Source: an uncultured Bacteroidota bacterium (GTDB taxonomy: Bacteria > Bacteroidota > Rhodothermia > Rhodothermales > UBA10348). Taken from it: 40,773 bases of DNA. Under the pieces are notes generated by a model. The model ran no database searches. It worked only from the letters and a program-made list of their open reading frames with translations, and was not told where the DNA came from. The DNA is taken from the NCBI GenBank assembly GCA_937877085.1, contig CALEEY010000072.1, positions 1-40,773 on the forward strand. Direction: 5' to 3'. Made by a program: the position numbers and the translations under genes. Numbering within the stretch: the first letter of the stretch is position 1; the number at the start of each line of letters is the position of its first letter. Shown one piece after another: positions 8,292 to 15,660 of the stretch.

Positions 8292-8834
8292 CTATCCCTT
8301 TTGCAGCTCGGTCAAAGCTTCCAATACTTCAGCTGAATGAGGATCTGGCTTAACGCCTAAAAATACTTTCGCCACTTTTCCTTCGGGGTCGATTATAAAC
8401 GTGTTTCTGGCAGAAACAACAGCGCTGCCCGCGCCTCGAATGGAACCGTAAGAGGTAGATACCATGCCTCCTACATCAGCCAGCAACTTGAACTCAAGCC
8501 CTTCTTTGGCACAAAACTCAGCGTGGGACTCAGCACTATCTACACTTACGCCGAAAATAACGGCATTTTTCTCGTGGTAGAGTTCTTGGTCACGCTGGAA
8601 GTTATGGGCTTCAATCGTACAGCCAGACGTGAAGTCCTTCGGGTAGAAGTAAAGTACAATCCACTGTCCTTCGTAATCAGACAGTTTGACCTCGACTCCT
8701 TCGTTGGAGACCAACGAAAACTTCGGCGCTATAGCGCCCACCTTCGGCGGATCGTCGCCAGTATTTATGGTAAGGAACCCAAAAGAAACGAGGCCGAGAA
8801 CGGCAAGCACGGCGGCAATTTTTAGCATCTTCAT
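8292..8834 (-). CDS. Membrane-anchored BCP/PrxQ-type peroxiredoxin
   Basis: The ATG at 8834 gives 180 residues. Residues 4-23 are a hydrophobic segment with no clear cleavage site, suggesting an anchored thioredoxin-fold domain outside the cytoplasm. The AhpC/TSA core starts at KVGAIAPKFSL. The peroxidatic cysteine is Cys72 in FYPKDFTSGCTIEAHNF. Most BCP proteins have TPGCT and a second, resolving Cys five residues on (EAC). Here Ser replaces the Pro and His the resolving Cys, so this is probably a one-Cys enzyme or draws its reductant from a partner. It reduces hydrogen peroxide and organic hydroperoxides. The upstream in-frame ATG at 8885 would bury the anchor and is less likely. Confidence 0.88.
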   Translation of the reverse strand: MKMLKIAAVLAVLGLVSFGFLTINTGDDPPKVGAIAPKFSLVSNEGVEVKLSDYEGQWIVLYFYPKDFTSGCTIEAHNFQRDQELYHEKNAVIFGVSVDSAESHAEFCAKEGLEFKLLADVGGMVSTSYGSIRGAGSAVVSARNTFIIDPEGKVAKVFLGVKPDPHSAEVLEALTELQKG

Positions 8835-8997
8835 GACAATAATGAGATTGGATCGGGGGAGCGATGCATACCCATATTGAAGCATGTCGTTCCGCGTGAA
8901 AAGCCGGGCTAAGGGGGGCTAAAGGATGCTTTGTAGACCATGAACCCAAACCGCGTCCTCGCAGCTCAGGCTCCAATGACCACCTCAAACCCCGACT

Positions 8998-9021
8998 TCG
9001 TGGCTCAGACTCAGGCCACGA
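8998..9021. other. Small hairpin between peroxiredoxin and GIY-YIG genes
   Basis: TCGTGGC (8998-9004) and GCCACGA (9015-9021) are perfect complements around a ten-base loop. It lies just past the stop of the GIY-YIG gene (9027) and could end its transcript, but no T-run follows on the minus strand. Confidence 0.3.
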
Positions 9022-9026
9022 CCGTC

Positions 9027-9347
9027 CTAACCCTGCCAAACTCCATGCCCTTTCTGGCGCAGACGTTCAGCCAAATAGACTTCTAACTCTTCCGCATCTT
9101 TGCGCGATGGAATGGGGTTGTAAGCTTCAAATACGTCCGGTCGTAGACATAGCCCGTATTTTCGGGCATAATTGTTGGATTTATAACCTTTTTTGTGCTG
9201 ATCGAATCGCTCATCCGGCGTTCGATACGTGCTTCCGACGTAAAAACATGGTTTTAGCGGATTAAGACGCGGATTCGCTTCACGAAACCGTTTTAGGCCG
9301 CGCACCGGAGTGTCCAGTTCAATCACGTAAACAGAATAACGACGCAT
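9027..9347 (-). CDS. Small GIY-YIG nuclease-like protein
   Basis: The protein has 106 residues. The opening RYSVYVIEL and CFYVGSTYRTPDERFDQHKKGYKSNNYARKYGL match the GIY-YIG fold, with YVI and YVGST standing for the two named motifs. A conserved Arg (ERFDQH) and Glu (DAEELEVYLAERL) complete the usual active-site set. Single-domain GIY-YIG proteins of this size resemble the UPF0213/YhbQ class; the nucleic-acid target is unknown. It stands alone, is divergent from the patatin gene across 154 bases, and has no neighbouring intron, phage or restriction gene, so it is probably a housekeeping or repair factor rather than a homing enzyme. Confidence 0.75.
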   Translation of the reverse strand: MRRYSVYVIELDTPVRGLKRFREANPRLNPLKPCFYVGSTYRTPDERFDQHKKGYKSNNYARKYGLCLRPDVFEAYNPIPSRKDAEELEVYLAERLRQKGHGVWQG

Positions 9348-9501
9348 GGCCTAATCACCCGTTCTGAAAATCAGCGATACATTAAGGTCAAACTAAAAGT
9401 AGTCATTGGGCGGGGAATGATGAATAAGAAACGAAGCACTAACCCTTCGAAATTACGGACGTAGGAGCCGTTTTTGGTACTATGAGAATCAGTAACATTA
9501 C

Positions 9502-11937
9502 ATGTCTGTTTCGACACCAAAGATCTTTTTACAACCGGATTCAGTGCGGCTATTTATCGTCATATTTCTTTTTCTAGTGGTTGGCTGGACTTCCGCAGCC
9601 GCTCAGGAATCCGCAGCCGCCCAGGAATCGGCAGCTGCCCAGGAATCCGCAGCCGCTCAGGAATCCGCAGCTGCCCAGGATCGTGCTGCACCTCCCGCCA
9701 GGCGCCTCAAAATTGGCTTGGTTCTAAGTGGTGGATCCGCCAAAGGGATTGCCCATGTGGGCGTGCTGAAGGTCCTGGAAGAAGAAGGTATTCCGATTGA
9801 TATCCTTTCCGGCACGAGTATGGGCGCTGTGGCTGGGGGACTTTACTCCATTGGATTCAGCGCAAGTCAACTCGAGGACATTGTGTACGACCCAACCTGG
9901 CAAACGACTCTTGGGAACGCCTTTCGAGGCAGAGATCAAAACTTAATGAGTCGGGTGTCTGCCCAAGGAGTTTTGATTGCCCTTCCCACGGAGGGTACGG
10001 AGTTTAAAATTCCGAGTGGAGTTATATCCGGCCAGGAAATCATGACCCTGCTTTCAAGTTGGACATGGTCATTTCAGGATGAAGTCGATTTTTCGAAGCT
10101 GCCCATTCCTCTCGCTGTAGTCGCGACGGATTTGAAGTCCGGTTTGGCCGTGCCGCTTCAGGGCATGTCTCTGCCCACCGCGCTGCGGGCAAGTATGTCC
10201 ATTCCAACCCTTTTTGCTCCCGTGGATATTGGCGGGTCCAAATATATAGACGGCGCCCTCTCTAGAAATTTACCCGCCATCGATGCCATTAGGTTGGGGG
10301 CGGATGTTTTAATTGGCGTGGATGTAGGAGCTCAAGTTGAGGACCTAAATCTAGACGATCCAACGCTTGTGGATGTCTTAATGCACACGGCGTCGTATCA
10401 AGGGTACCAGGCAGATAAAGAGCAACGGGCGCTTTTGGACGTGTTGATTCGCCCCGATATATCGGGGCTGTCCGGTTCCGATTTTGAGGAAGCCGTTGAG
10501 TGGGTGGCGCGTGGCGAAGCGGCTGCCCGCGCAGCTATGCCCAGAATTCGGGAACTGCTCGACTCCCTTGGTATTCCCAGAACGTTTAGGCCTCAAAAAC
10601 TTCGGGTAAATGTACCGAAGTTGGTGGACCAATTGGTCATAACGGCAGGTGCCGATGACGTGTCGTCGCTTGTCGAAAAGAGACTGGGATTGTTTCTGCC
10701 GGCCATGCTTAGCCCCAATCAAGTCGCGGAGGCCATTTCAAATGTTTACTCTACCGGCTTGTTCGATCTGGTGACGTATCAAATGCAGGCGACTTCCGAC
10801 AGCACCCACACATTGACCGTTCTGGCGCAACCGCGCAGAACTCCAGACCGAGTGGGGCTTGGAGTTAGATACGATTCTGAAAATGCAGCCCAAATCTTGT
10901 TTTCCTTGGCGCTTCGAAATCGAGTTCATTTTGGATCGATTACGGAATTCAGGGTCAGCGTAGGTAAGCAAAAACAGCTACAAGCCATATACATGACCGC
11001 GAACACGGGGGACAAAAAGTTCAATTTGGGATTCGGTCTTGACTACTCGGAAGCTCCGATTCGATTTTTCCTGCCGGACCTGTATGCAAAATCCATTTCC
11101 ATCGATCCTGAAGTTCCGGTTCTTAGTATTGCTTTGAATGTTTTCAGCGCGAGTATTTTGGCTGGCTATACGCTCGCCCCCAAAACCAAATTAGGTCTTA
11201 AGGTCAAAGCAGATCGGGTAAGGGTTCAAAGGGAAATAGCCACGGTCTCGACGGCCCCAGGCGTTTTAGATCCTCTTCCGACTAAGAATAAAGACCACTC
11301 CGTGTTTACGACATCTTTTGCTGTTGATAGAGACACTTATGATGACCCATCATTCCCAACAAGCGGTATGCAAATGTCGCTAAGTGGAGGATTAGGCCTT
11401 TCTAGTTCTGAGCCGACCATCGCCACGACGGCCAAACACGGAGGTCGAGGTTTCAAGTTTTTCCGATTCGATTCGCAGGGATTTGTACCCGTTATACCCG
11501 CCATTTCGGTATTTGCGCGGGCCGCGTTGGGATATGGAACGGGGGAAGCCCTTCCGCTGAGTTATCACACGTTTATTGGTGGCACGAGGCCCTCGACGGT
11601 GTTTCCGGGAATATTTTTACCAGTCTACGGCCTCGATTCGCAGGCGCGATTTGGCCGGAAAGCGTATTTGGGAGCCATTGGCGTTCAATGGGAAATGAAA
11701 AAGGATGTATTTGGTCGTTTGCTCGTAAACGCGGGTGGAACGTTCGATATTCTAGTCGACAATGAGAAAACCCGGCTTCCAGCAGAGGTGAGCGATTTGC
11801 TAGCAGAGCCAGCATCGGTCGGCCTCGGTTTCGAGCTAGGCGTCCGGACTCCGCTTGGACCAGCCACATTCATTTTGAGCTCTCAGGAACTAATGAAGTG
11901 GCCTGAGTTGAGCATAAGTGTGGGGTATTCCTTTTAA
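9502..11937 (+). CDS. Patatin-like phospholipase with POTRA and outer-membrane beta-barrel (type Vd autotransporter)
   Basis: The 811-residue protein has four parts. (1) A signal peptide, followed directly by five SAAAQE-type repeats (residues 31-60). (2) A patatin lipase domain at about 67-355, with oxyanion loop GGSAKG (77-82), nucleophile Ser106 in GTSMG and catalytic Asp250 in DGA. (3) A POTRA-like segment at about 366-444 (LRVNVPKLVDQLVITAG ... VYSTGLFDLVTYQM). (4) A beta-barrel from about 450 to the end with alternating strands and terminal aromatic Phe, the BamA recognition sign. This order matches the PlpD/FplA class (type Vd), in which the lipase is displayed or released through its own barrel. 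The SulP gene follows after ten bases. The predicted activity is phospholipase A at the cell surface. Confidence 0.92.
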   Translation: MSVSTPKIFLQPDSVRLFIVIFLFLVVGWTSAAAQESAAAQESAAAQESAAAQESAAAQDRAAPPARRLKIGLVLSGGSAKGIAHVGVLKVLEEEGIPIDILSGTSMGAVAGGLYSIGFSASQLEDIVYDPTWQTTLGNAFRGRDQNLMSRVSAQGVLIALPTEGTEFKIPSGVISGQEIMTLLSSWTWSFQDEVDFSKLPIPLAVVATDLKSGLAVPLQGMSLPTALRASMSIPTLFAPVDIGGSKYIDGALSRNLPAIDAIRLGADVLIGVDVGAQVEDLNLDDPTLVDVLMHTASYQGYQADKEQRALLDVLIRPDISGLSGSDFEEAVEWVARGEAAARAAMPRIRELLDSLGIPRTFRPQKLRVNVPKLVDQLVITAGADDVSSLVEKRLGLFLPAMLSPNQVAEAISNVYSTGLFDLVTYQMQATSDSTHTLTVLAQPRRTPDRVGLGVRYDSENAAQILFSLALRNRVHFGSITEFRVSVGKQKQLQAIYMTANTGDKKFNLGFGLDYSEAPIRFFLPDLYAKSISIDPEVPVLSIALNVFSASILAGYTLAPKTKLGLKVKADRVRVQREIATVSTAPGVLDPLPTKNKDHSVFTTSFAVDRDTYDDPSFPTSGMQMSLSGGLGLSSSEPTIATTAKHGGRGFKFFRFDSQGFVPVIPAISVFARAALGYGTGEALPLSYHTFIGGTRPSTVFPGIFLPVYGLDSQARFGRKAYLGAIGVQWEMKKDVFGRLLVNAGGTFDILVDNEKTRLPAEVSDLLAEPASVGLGFELGVRTPLGPATFILSSQELMKWPELSISVGYSF
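9592..9681 (+). repeat. Five 18-bp tandem units encoding SAAAQE at the signal-peptide junction
   Basis: The units start at 9592, 9610, 9628, 9646 and 9664. Unit 1 is TCCGCAGCCGCTCAGGAA. The first four encode SAAAQE and the fifth SAAAQD. Differences among the first four are only at third codon positions (TCC/TCG, GCC/GCT, GCT/GCC), so the peptide is conserved while the DNA has drifted. Each unit contains an A-x-A|Q site. Confidence 0.95.
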
Positions 11938-11947
11938 ACTCGTCAAG

Positions 11948-13630
11948 ATGCTCGTATTCAGTCCGGAATTAACACCCAAGCTCATCACCGTCCTTCAAGA
12001 AGGATACAGTCGCCGCGATTTCGCCCGCGACGCCATGTCTGGAATCGTGGTGGGTATTGTCGCTCTCCCGCTGGCTATTGCCTTTGCTATTGCCTCAGGA
12101 GTTCGCCCGGAGCAGGGACTTTACACGGCGATCATTGCAGGATTCATTATATCCGTTTTTGGAGGTAGCCGCGTTCAAATTGGAGGCCCCACAGGTGCTT
12201 TTGTCGTCTTGATCGCCGGCATTGTGGCCGAATTCGGTTACCCAGGCCTGGCCATCGCCACCTTTATGGCCGGTTGTTTTTTGGTGATTTTAGGTATCGC
12301 GCGTTTGGGGGATGTGATTCGATTTATTCCCTATCCGGTTACCGTCGGGTTTACGTCAGGAATTGCGCTGATCATTGCATCAGGACAAATATCCGATGCT
12401 TTGGGCCTCGACTTGACCAGTGTCCCCGCTTCTTTCGCCGATAAAATGACGGTGTACAGTCAACACATCGCCACTTTTAGCTACGAATCGATCGCGATTT
12501 TTCTATTAACCGTGGTGGTCATTAAACTTTGGGCCAAAGTACCCGGCAAGATCCCGGGCATGCTGGTTGCCGTAATTATTACTACGGCCATTGTTCAGGG
12601 GTTCAATCTAGATATCGCGACCATTCAGAGCCGTTTTGGAGACGTACCACGTTCCCTTCCCAGCTTTCGCGGCTTCTCGGCGGATTGGAGCATGATACGG
12701 TCGTTGGTTTCGCCCGCGATTGCCATTGCTTTGCTCGGTGCCATTGAATCGCTTTTGAGTGCGGTCGTATCGGATGGACAGATTGGTGGCCGACATCGAT
12801 CTAACGCGGAACTGGTGGCGCAAGGATTGGCCAATATGGCCTCGCCATTGTTTGGTGGCATTCCGGCAACGGGCGCCATTGCCCGAACGGCAACCAACGT
12901 TCGCAATGGCGGGCGCAGTCCGATTGCTGGGATCGTTCATTCCATCACGTTATTGTTTATTTTGGTCATAGCGGGAGCGTGGGCTTCAATGATTCCGATG
13001 GCCACGCTAGCAGGTATTTTGATTGTAGTAGCCTACAATATGAGCGAATGGCACGCTTTCGTGGGACTCCTAAAAGGCCCCAAAAGCGACGTATTGGTCC
13101 TCGTGGCCACGTTTACGCTGACCGTTGCCATCGATTTGGTGGTCGCTATTCAGGTAGGAGTGGTACTTGCGGCGCTCTTGTTTATGCGCCGAATGGCAGA
13201 CGTGACTCAGATTAAACCTATTCACGATATCGTCCAATATGAATCTGAATTGGCGACGGATACCCTTCCAGAGTTCATTTCAGAAGGGGTTGAGATATTT
13301 GAAATCAACGGTTCATTCTGCTTTGGTGCTGCTCGGAAGTTTACCGAGACATTTTTGGCGTCAACCCGAACTGAAAGGGTGGTCATATTGCGCATGAGGC
13401 ATGTCTTGGCTATGGATGCAACGGGTTTGCATGCCTTAGAAGATGTGGTCGATCGATTCCAAAGAAGTGGGGAAGCCATCATAATTTCAGGTATACATGC
13501 ACAGCCTTTGGTGGCACTCGAGCGAAGCGGTTTACTGGCGAAAATTGGAGAAGAAAACGTTTTCGACACCTTTCCTGAGGCTGTAGAACGAGCTCATCAA
13601 CTGGTTTTGAAATTGAAGACTAAAAATTGA
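11948..13630 (+). CDS. SulP-family anion permease with STAS domain
   Basis: From the ATG at 11948 the protein has 560 residues; a GTG at 11918 inside the patatin gene is less likely. The transmembrane part has the SulP start (DAMSGIVVGIVALPLAIAFAIASGV) and GGPTGAFVVLIAGIV. Further conserved pieces are AIESLLSAVVSDGQIGGRHRSNAELVAQGLAN and GGIPATGAIARTATNVRNGGRSPIAGI. A cytosolic STAS domain occupies about 440-555, with the MDATGLHAL loop typical of anti-sigma-antagonist folds. SulP proteins carry sulfate, bicarbonate or dicarboxylates, and the substrate is not decidable here. The ten-base gap to the patatin gene suggests one transcript. Confidence 0.93.
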   Translation: MLVFSPELTPKLITVLQEGYSRRDFARDAMSGIVVGIVALPLAIAFAIASGVRPEQGLYTAIIAGFIISVFGGSRVQIGGPTGAFVVLIAGIVAEFGYPGLAIATFMAGCFLVILGIARLGDVIRFIPYPVTVGFTSGIALIIASGQISDALGLDLTSVPASFADKMTVYSQHIATFSYESIAIFLLTVVVIKLWAKVPGKIPGMLVAVIITTAIVQGFNLDIATIQSRFGDVPRSLPSFRGFSADWSMIRSLVSPAIAIALLGAIESLLSAVVSDGQIGGRHRSNAELVAQGLANMASPLFGGIPATGAIARTATNVRNGGRSPIAGIVHSITLLFILVIAGAWASMIPMATLAGILIVVAYNMSEWHAFVGLLKGPKSDVLVLVATFTLTVAIDLVVAIQVGVVLAALLFMRRMADVTQIKPIHDIVQYESELATDTLPEFISEGVEIFEINGSFCFGAARKFTETFLASTRTERVVILRMRHVLAMDATGLHALEDVVDRFQRSGEAIIISGIHAQPLVALERSGLLAKIGEENVFDTFPEAVERAHQLVLKLKTKN

Positions 13631-13736
13631 GTTGAGGACGTTGAGGCGGGAATCCCCTGCCGTATTTAATCAGGACCCGCAAACAATCCTGATGTTTTGT
13701 ATCTAAAATTAAAAGTAGGAGGCTCATCAACCGGCA

Positions 13737-15629
13737 ATGGCTAAGAACAGAAATGAGAAACTAATCGAAGTTCTGGGTCCAGTAGACAATCTGGAAAGTT
13801 ATGTTAAAGCCGACTGGTGGCGGCATCTGTTCAACGCCAACTATTTACGAACCGACGGCGATGTCGTAGAGGATCGAGACCTTACAGATAAGGAAGTAAC
13901 CATTTTCGAGGGTGCCCTTGGACTTCCAAAGGAAAGCGCCATTCTCGATCTGTGCTGTGGGCAAGGTCGCCATTCGTTAGAACTAGCAAAGCGCGGTTAT
14001 TCGAATGTTTTTGGTCTTGATCGTTCGCATTATTTGATCGCACGGGCTCGAAAAATCAGCAAAGCCACCGGATACAATGTGGCTTTTAAGGAAGGCGATG
14101 CCCGGAAACTACCCTATCACACCGACAAGTTCGATGCGGTCATGATCGCCGGGAATAGTTTTGGCTATTTCGATTCTGTAAAAGACGACCTGACCATTCT
14201 GCGGGACATTCTGCGGGTTCTCAAACCGGAAGGAAAACTGTTGATTGAAATCACCGATGGGGATTTCATGCGGCGCAATTTTCAGCCCAGAAGCTGGGAA
14301 TGGATCGATAAAAACTACTTTGTTTGTCGGGAACGATCCATTTCCGAAGATCAATCACGGCTGGTTTCTCGGGAAGTCATCACGCACATTACCAAAGGGG
14401 TAATTGCGGACCAATTTTATGCAGAGCGGCTCTATACCCACGATGACCTTCGCAAGCTGTTGGGCGAAGCGGGCTTTGTCGGGTACACCAATGTCTCCAA
14501 CGTAACCTCCGAGTCCAAACGCAATCAGGATTTGGGGATGATGGCCGAACGCGTCGTGGTAACGGCTTCGGCGAAAAAGGACTGGTCTTACGTCAAAAAA
14601 ACAGGTAGAACGACCCATGCGATTGCCGTGATTTTGGGAGATCCGCGCAAGTCCGATGTAATCAAGCCCAATTCAACTTTTGACGAGGACGATCTTTTTA
14701 CCATTAACTCACTCAAAAAGTCGCTGGCATCCCTTCCAAACTACAAGGTTACGTACTTAGACAACCACGATACCCTGATTCAGGACCTGACCAAACTGAA
14801 AGGAAAAATCAGCTTTGTGTTCAATTTATGTGATGAGGGATTCAATAATGAGGCGTCCAAGGAGCTCCACGTAACGGCGCTATTGGAAATGCTTGGTTTT
14901 GCCTATTCGGGTGGCACGCCGCAGTGTCTAGCCTATTGTTACGATAAATCCTTGGTAAGGGGCGTGGCCAAAGAAATGGATATTCCCGTTCCGGGCGCAT
15001 TTTTTATTGAGCCGAATGAAATCCAATTTGTGGGATTTCCGTTGTCGTTCCCTGTTATTGCGAAGCCCAATTCAGGTGATTCCAGCTTTGGGATTACCCA
15101 ACACAACGTGTGTTATGATTTACAGTCTCTCGAAAGTGCCATTGTCGGAATAAGAAGCAAATTTGGGTATAAAAATCCCATCCTCGTGGAAGAGTATTTG
15201 ACCGGAAAAGACATCAGCGTAGGCATCATTGGAAACCCCTCGCAAGCCTATACCATCCTTCCGATCATCGAGGAAGACTATTCCATGCTGCCGGAGGGGC
15301 TGCCTCACATTTGTGGATATGAAGCTAAGTGGGATCCAACCTCCCCCTATTGGAATATCAAGTCTATTCCAGCCAACTTACCCGAAGATGTTGAGCGGTT
15401 TTTAGGCGCTAAATGCTTAAATCTATTTGACCGACTCGGTTGCCGCGACTATGCTCGGTTCGATTGGCGCCTCGATGCCAATGGAACGCCAAGGTTGTTG
15501 GAAGTGAATCCGAATCCTGGCTGGTGTTGGGACGGACACTTGGCAAAAATGGCCAAATTGCAGGATATTTCGTACACCCAAATGTTGGAAGCCATTTTGG
15601 AAGCTTGCAGAATCCGCGTCGCCTACTGA
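13737..15629 (+). CDS. Fusion of SAM-dependent methyltransferase and ATP-grasp (D-Ala-D-Ala ligase-like) domain
   Basis: One continuous 630-residue frame. Residues 1-~277 form a class I methyltransferase: motif I ILDLCCGQGRHSLELA (69-84), motif II acidic end GLDRS, and DAVMIAGNSFGYF. Residues ~293-630 form an ATP-grasp ligase resembling D-alanine-D-alanine ligase: an N-terminal FVFNLCDEGFNN with GFAYSGGTPQCLAYCYDKSLVRGVAKE (387-413), nucleotide loop AKPNSGDSSFG (442-452), VEEYLTGKDISVG, and metal-binding LEVNPNPGW (588-596). ATP-grasp ligases join a carboxylate to an amine, so the protein may build and methylate a small peptide or amino-acid conjugate. An AGGAGG at 13717-13722 lies 14 bases before the ATG. 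The neighbours are ion transporters, which give no substrate clue. A housekeeping Ddl is unlikely because of the fusion. Confidence 0.88.
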   Translation: MAKNRNEKLIEVLGPVDNLESYVKADWWRHLFNANYLRTDGDVVEDRDLTDKEVTIFEGALGLPKESAILDLCCGQGRHSLELAKRGYSNVFGLDRSHYLIARARKISKATGYNVAFKEGDARKLPYHTDKFDAVMIAGNSFGYFDSVKDDLTILRDILRVLKPEGKLLIEITDGDFMRRNFQPRSWEWIDKNYFVCRERSISEDQSRLVSREVITHITKGVIADQFYAERLYTHDDLRKLLGEAGFVGYTNVSNVTSESKRNQDLGMMAERVVVTASAKKDWSYVKKTGRTTHAIAVILGDPRKSDVIKPNSTFDEDDLFTINSLKKSLASLPNYKVTYLDNHDTLIQDLTKLKGKISFVFNLCDEGFNNEASKELHVTALLEMLGFAYSGGTPQCLAYCYDKSLVRGVAKEMDIPVPGAFFIEPNEIQFVGFPLSFPVIAKPNSGDSSFGITQHNVCYDLQSLESAIVGIRSKFGYKNPILVEEYLTGKDISVGIIGNPSQAYTILPIIEEDYSMLPEGLPHICGYEAKWDPTSPYWNIKSIPANLPEDVERFLGAKCLNLFDRLGCRDYARFDWRLDANGTPRLLEVNPNPGWCWDGHLAKMAKLQDISYTQMLEAILEACRIRVAY

Positions 15630-15660
15630 ATTACCTACGTACCCTCTAAACCATTACTCC

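Noticed and set aside
8677-9039. 120-codon minus-strand frame overlapping the peroxiredoxin N-terminus
   Set aside because: Overlaps a clear gene in another frame; composition is Arg/Ser/Trp-rich with no recognisable domain.
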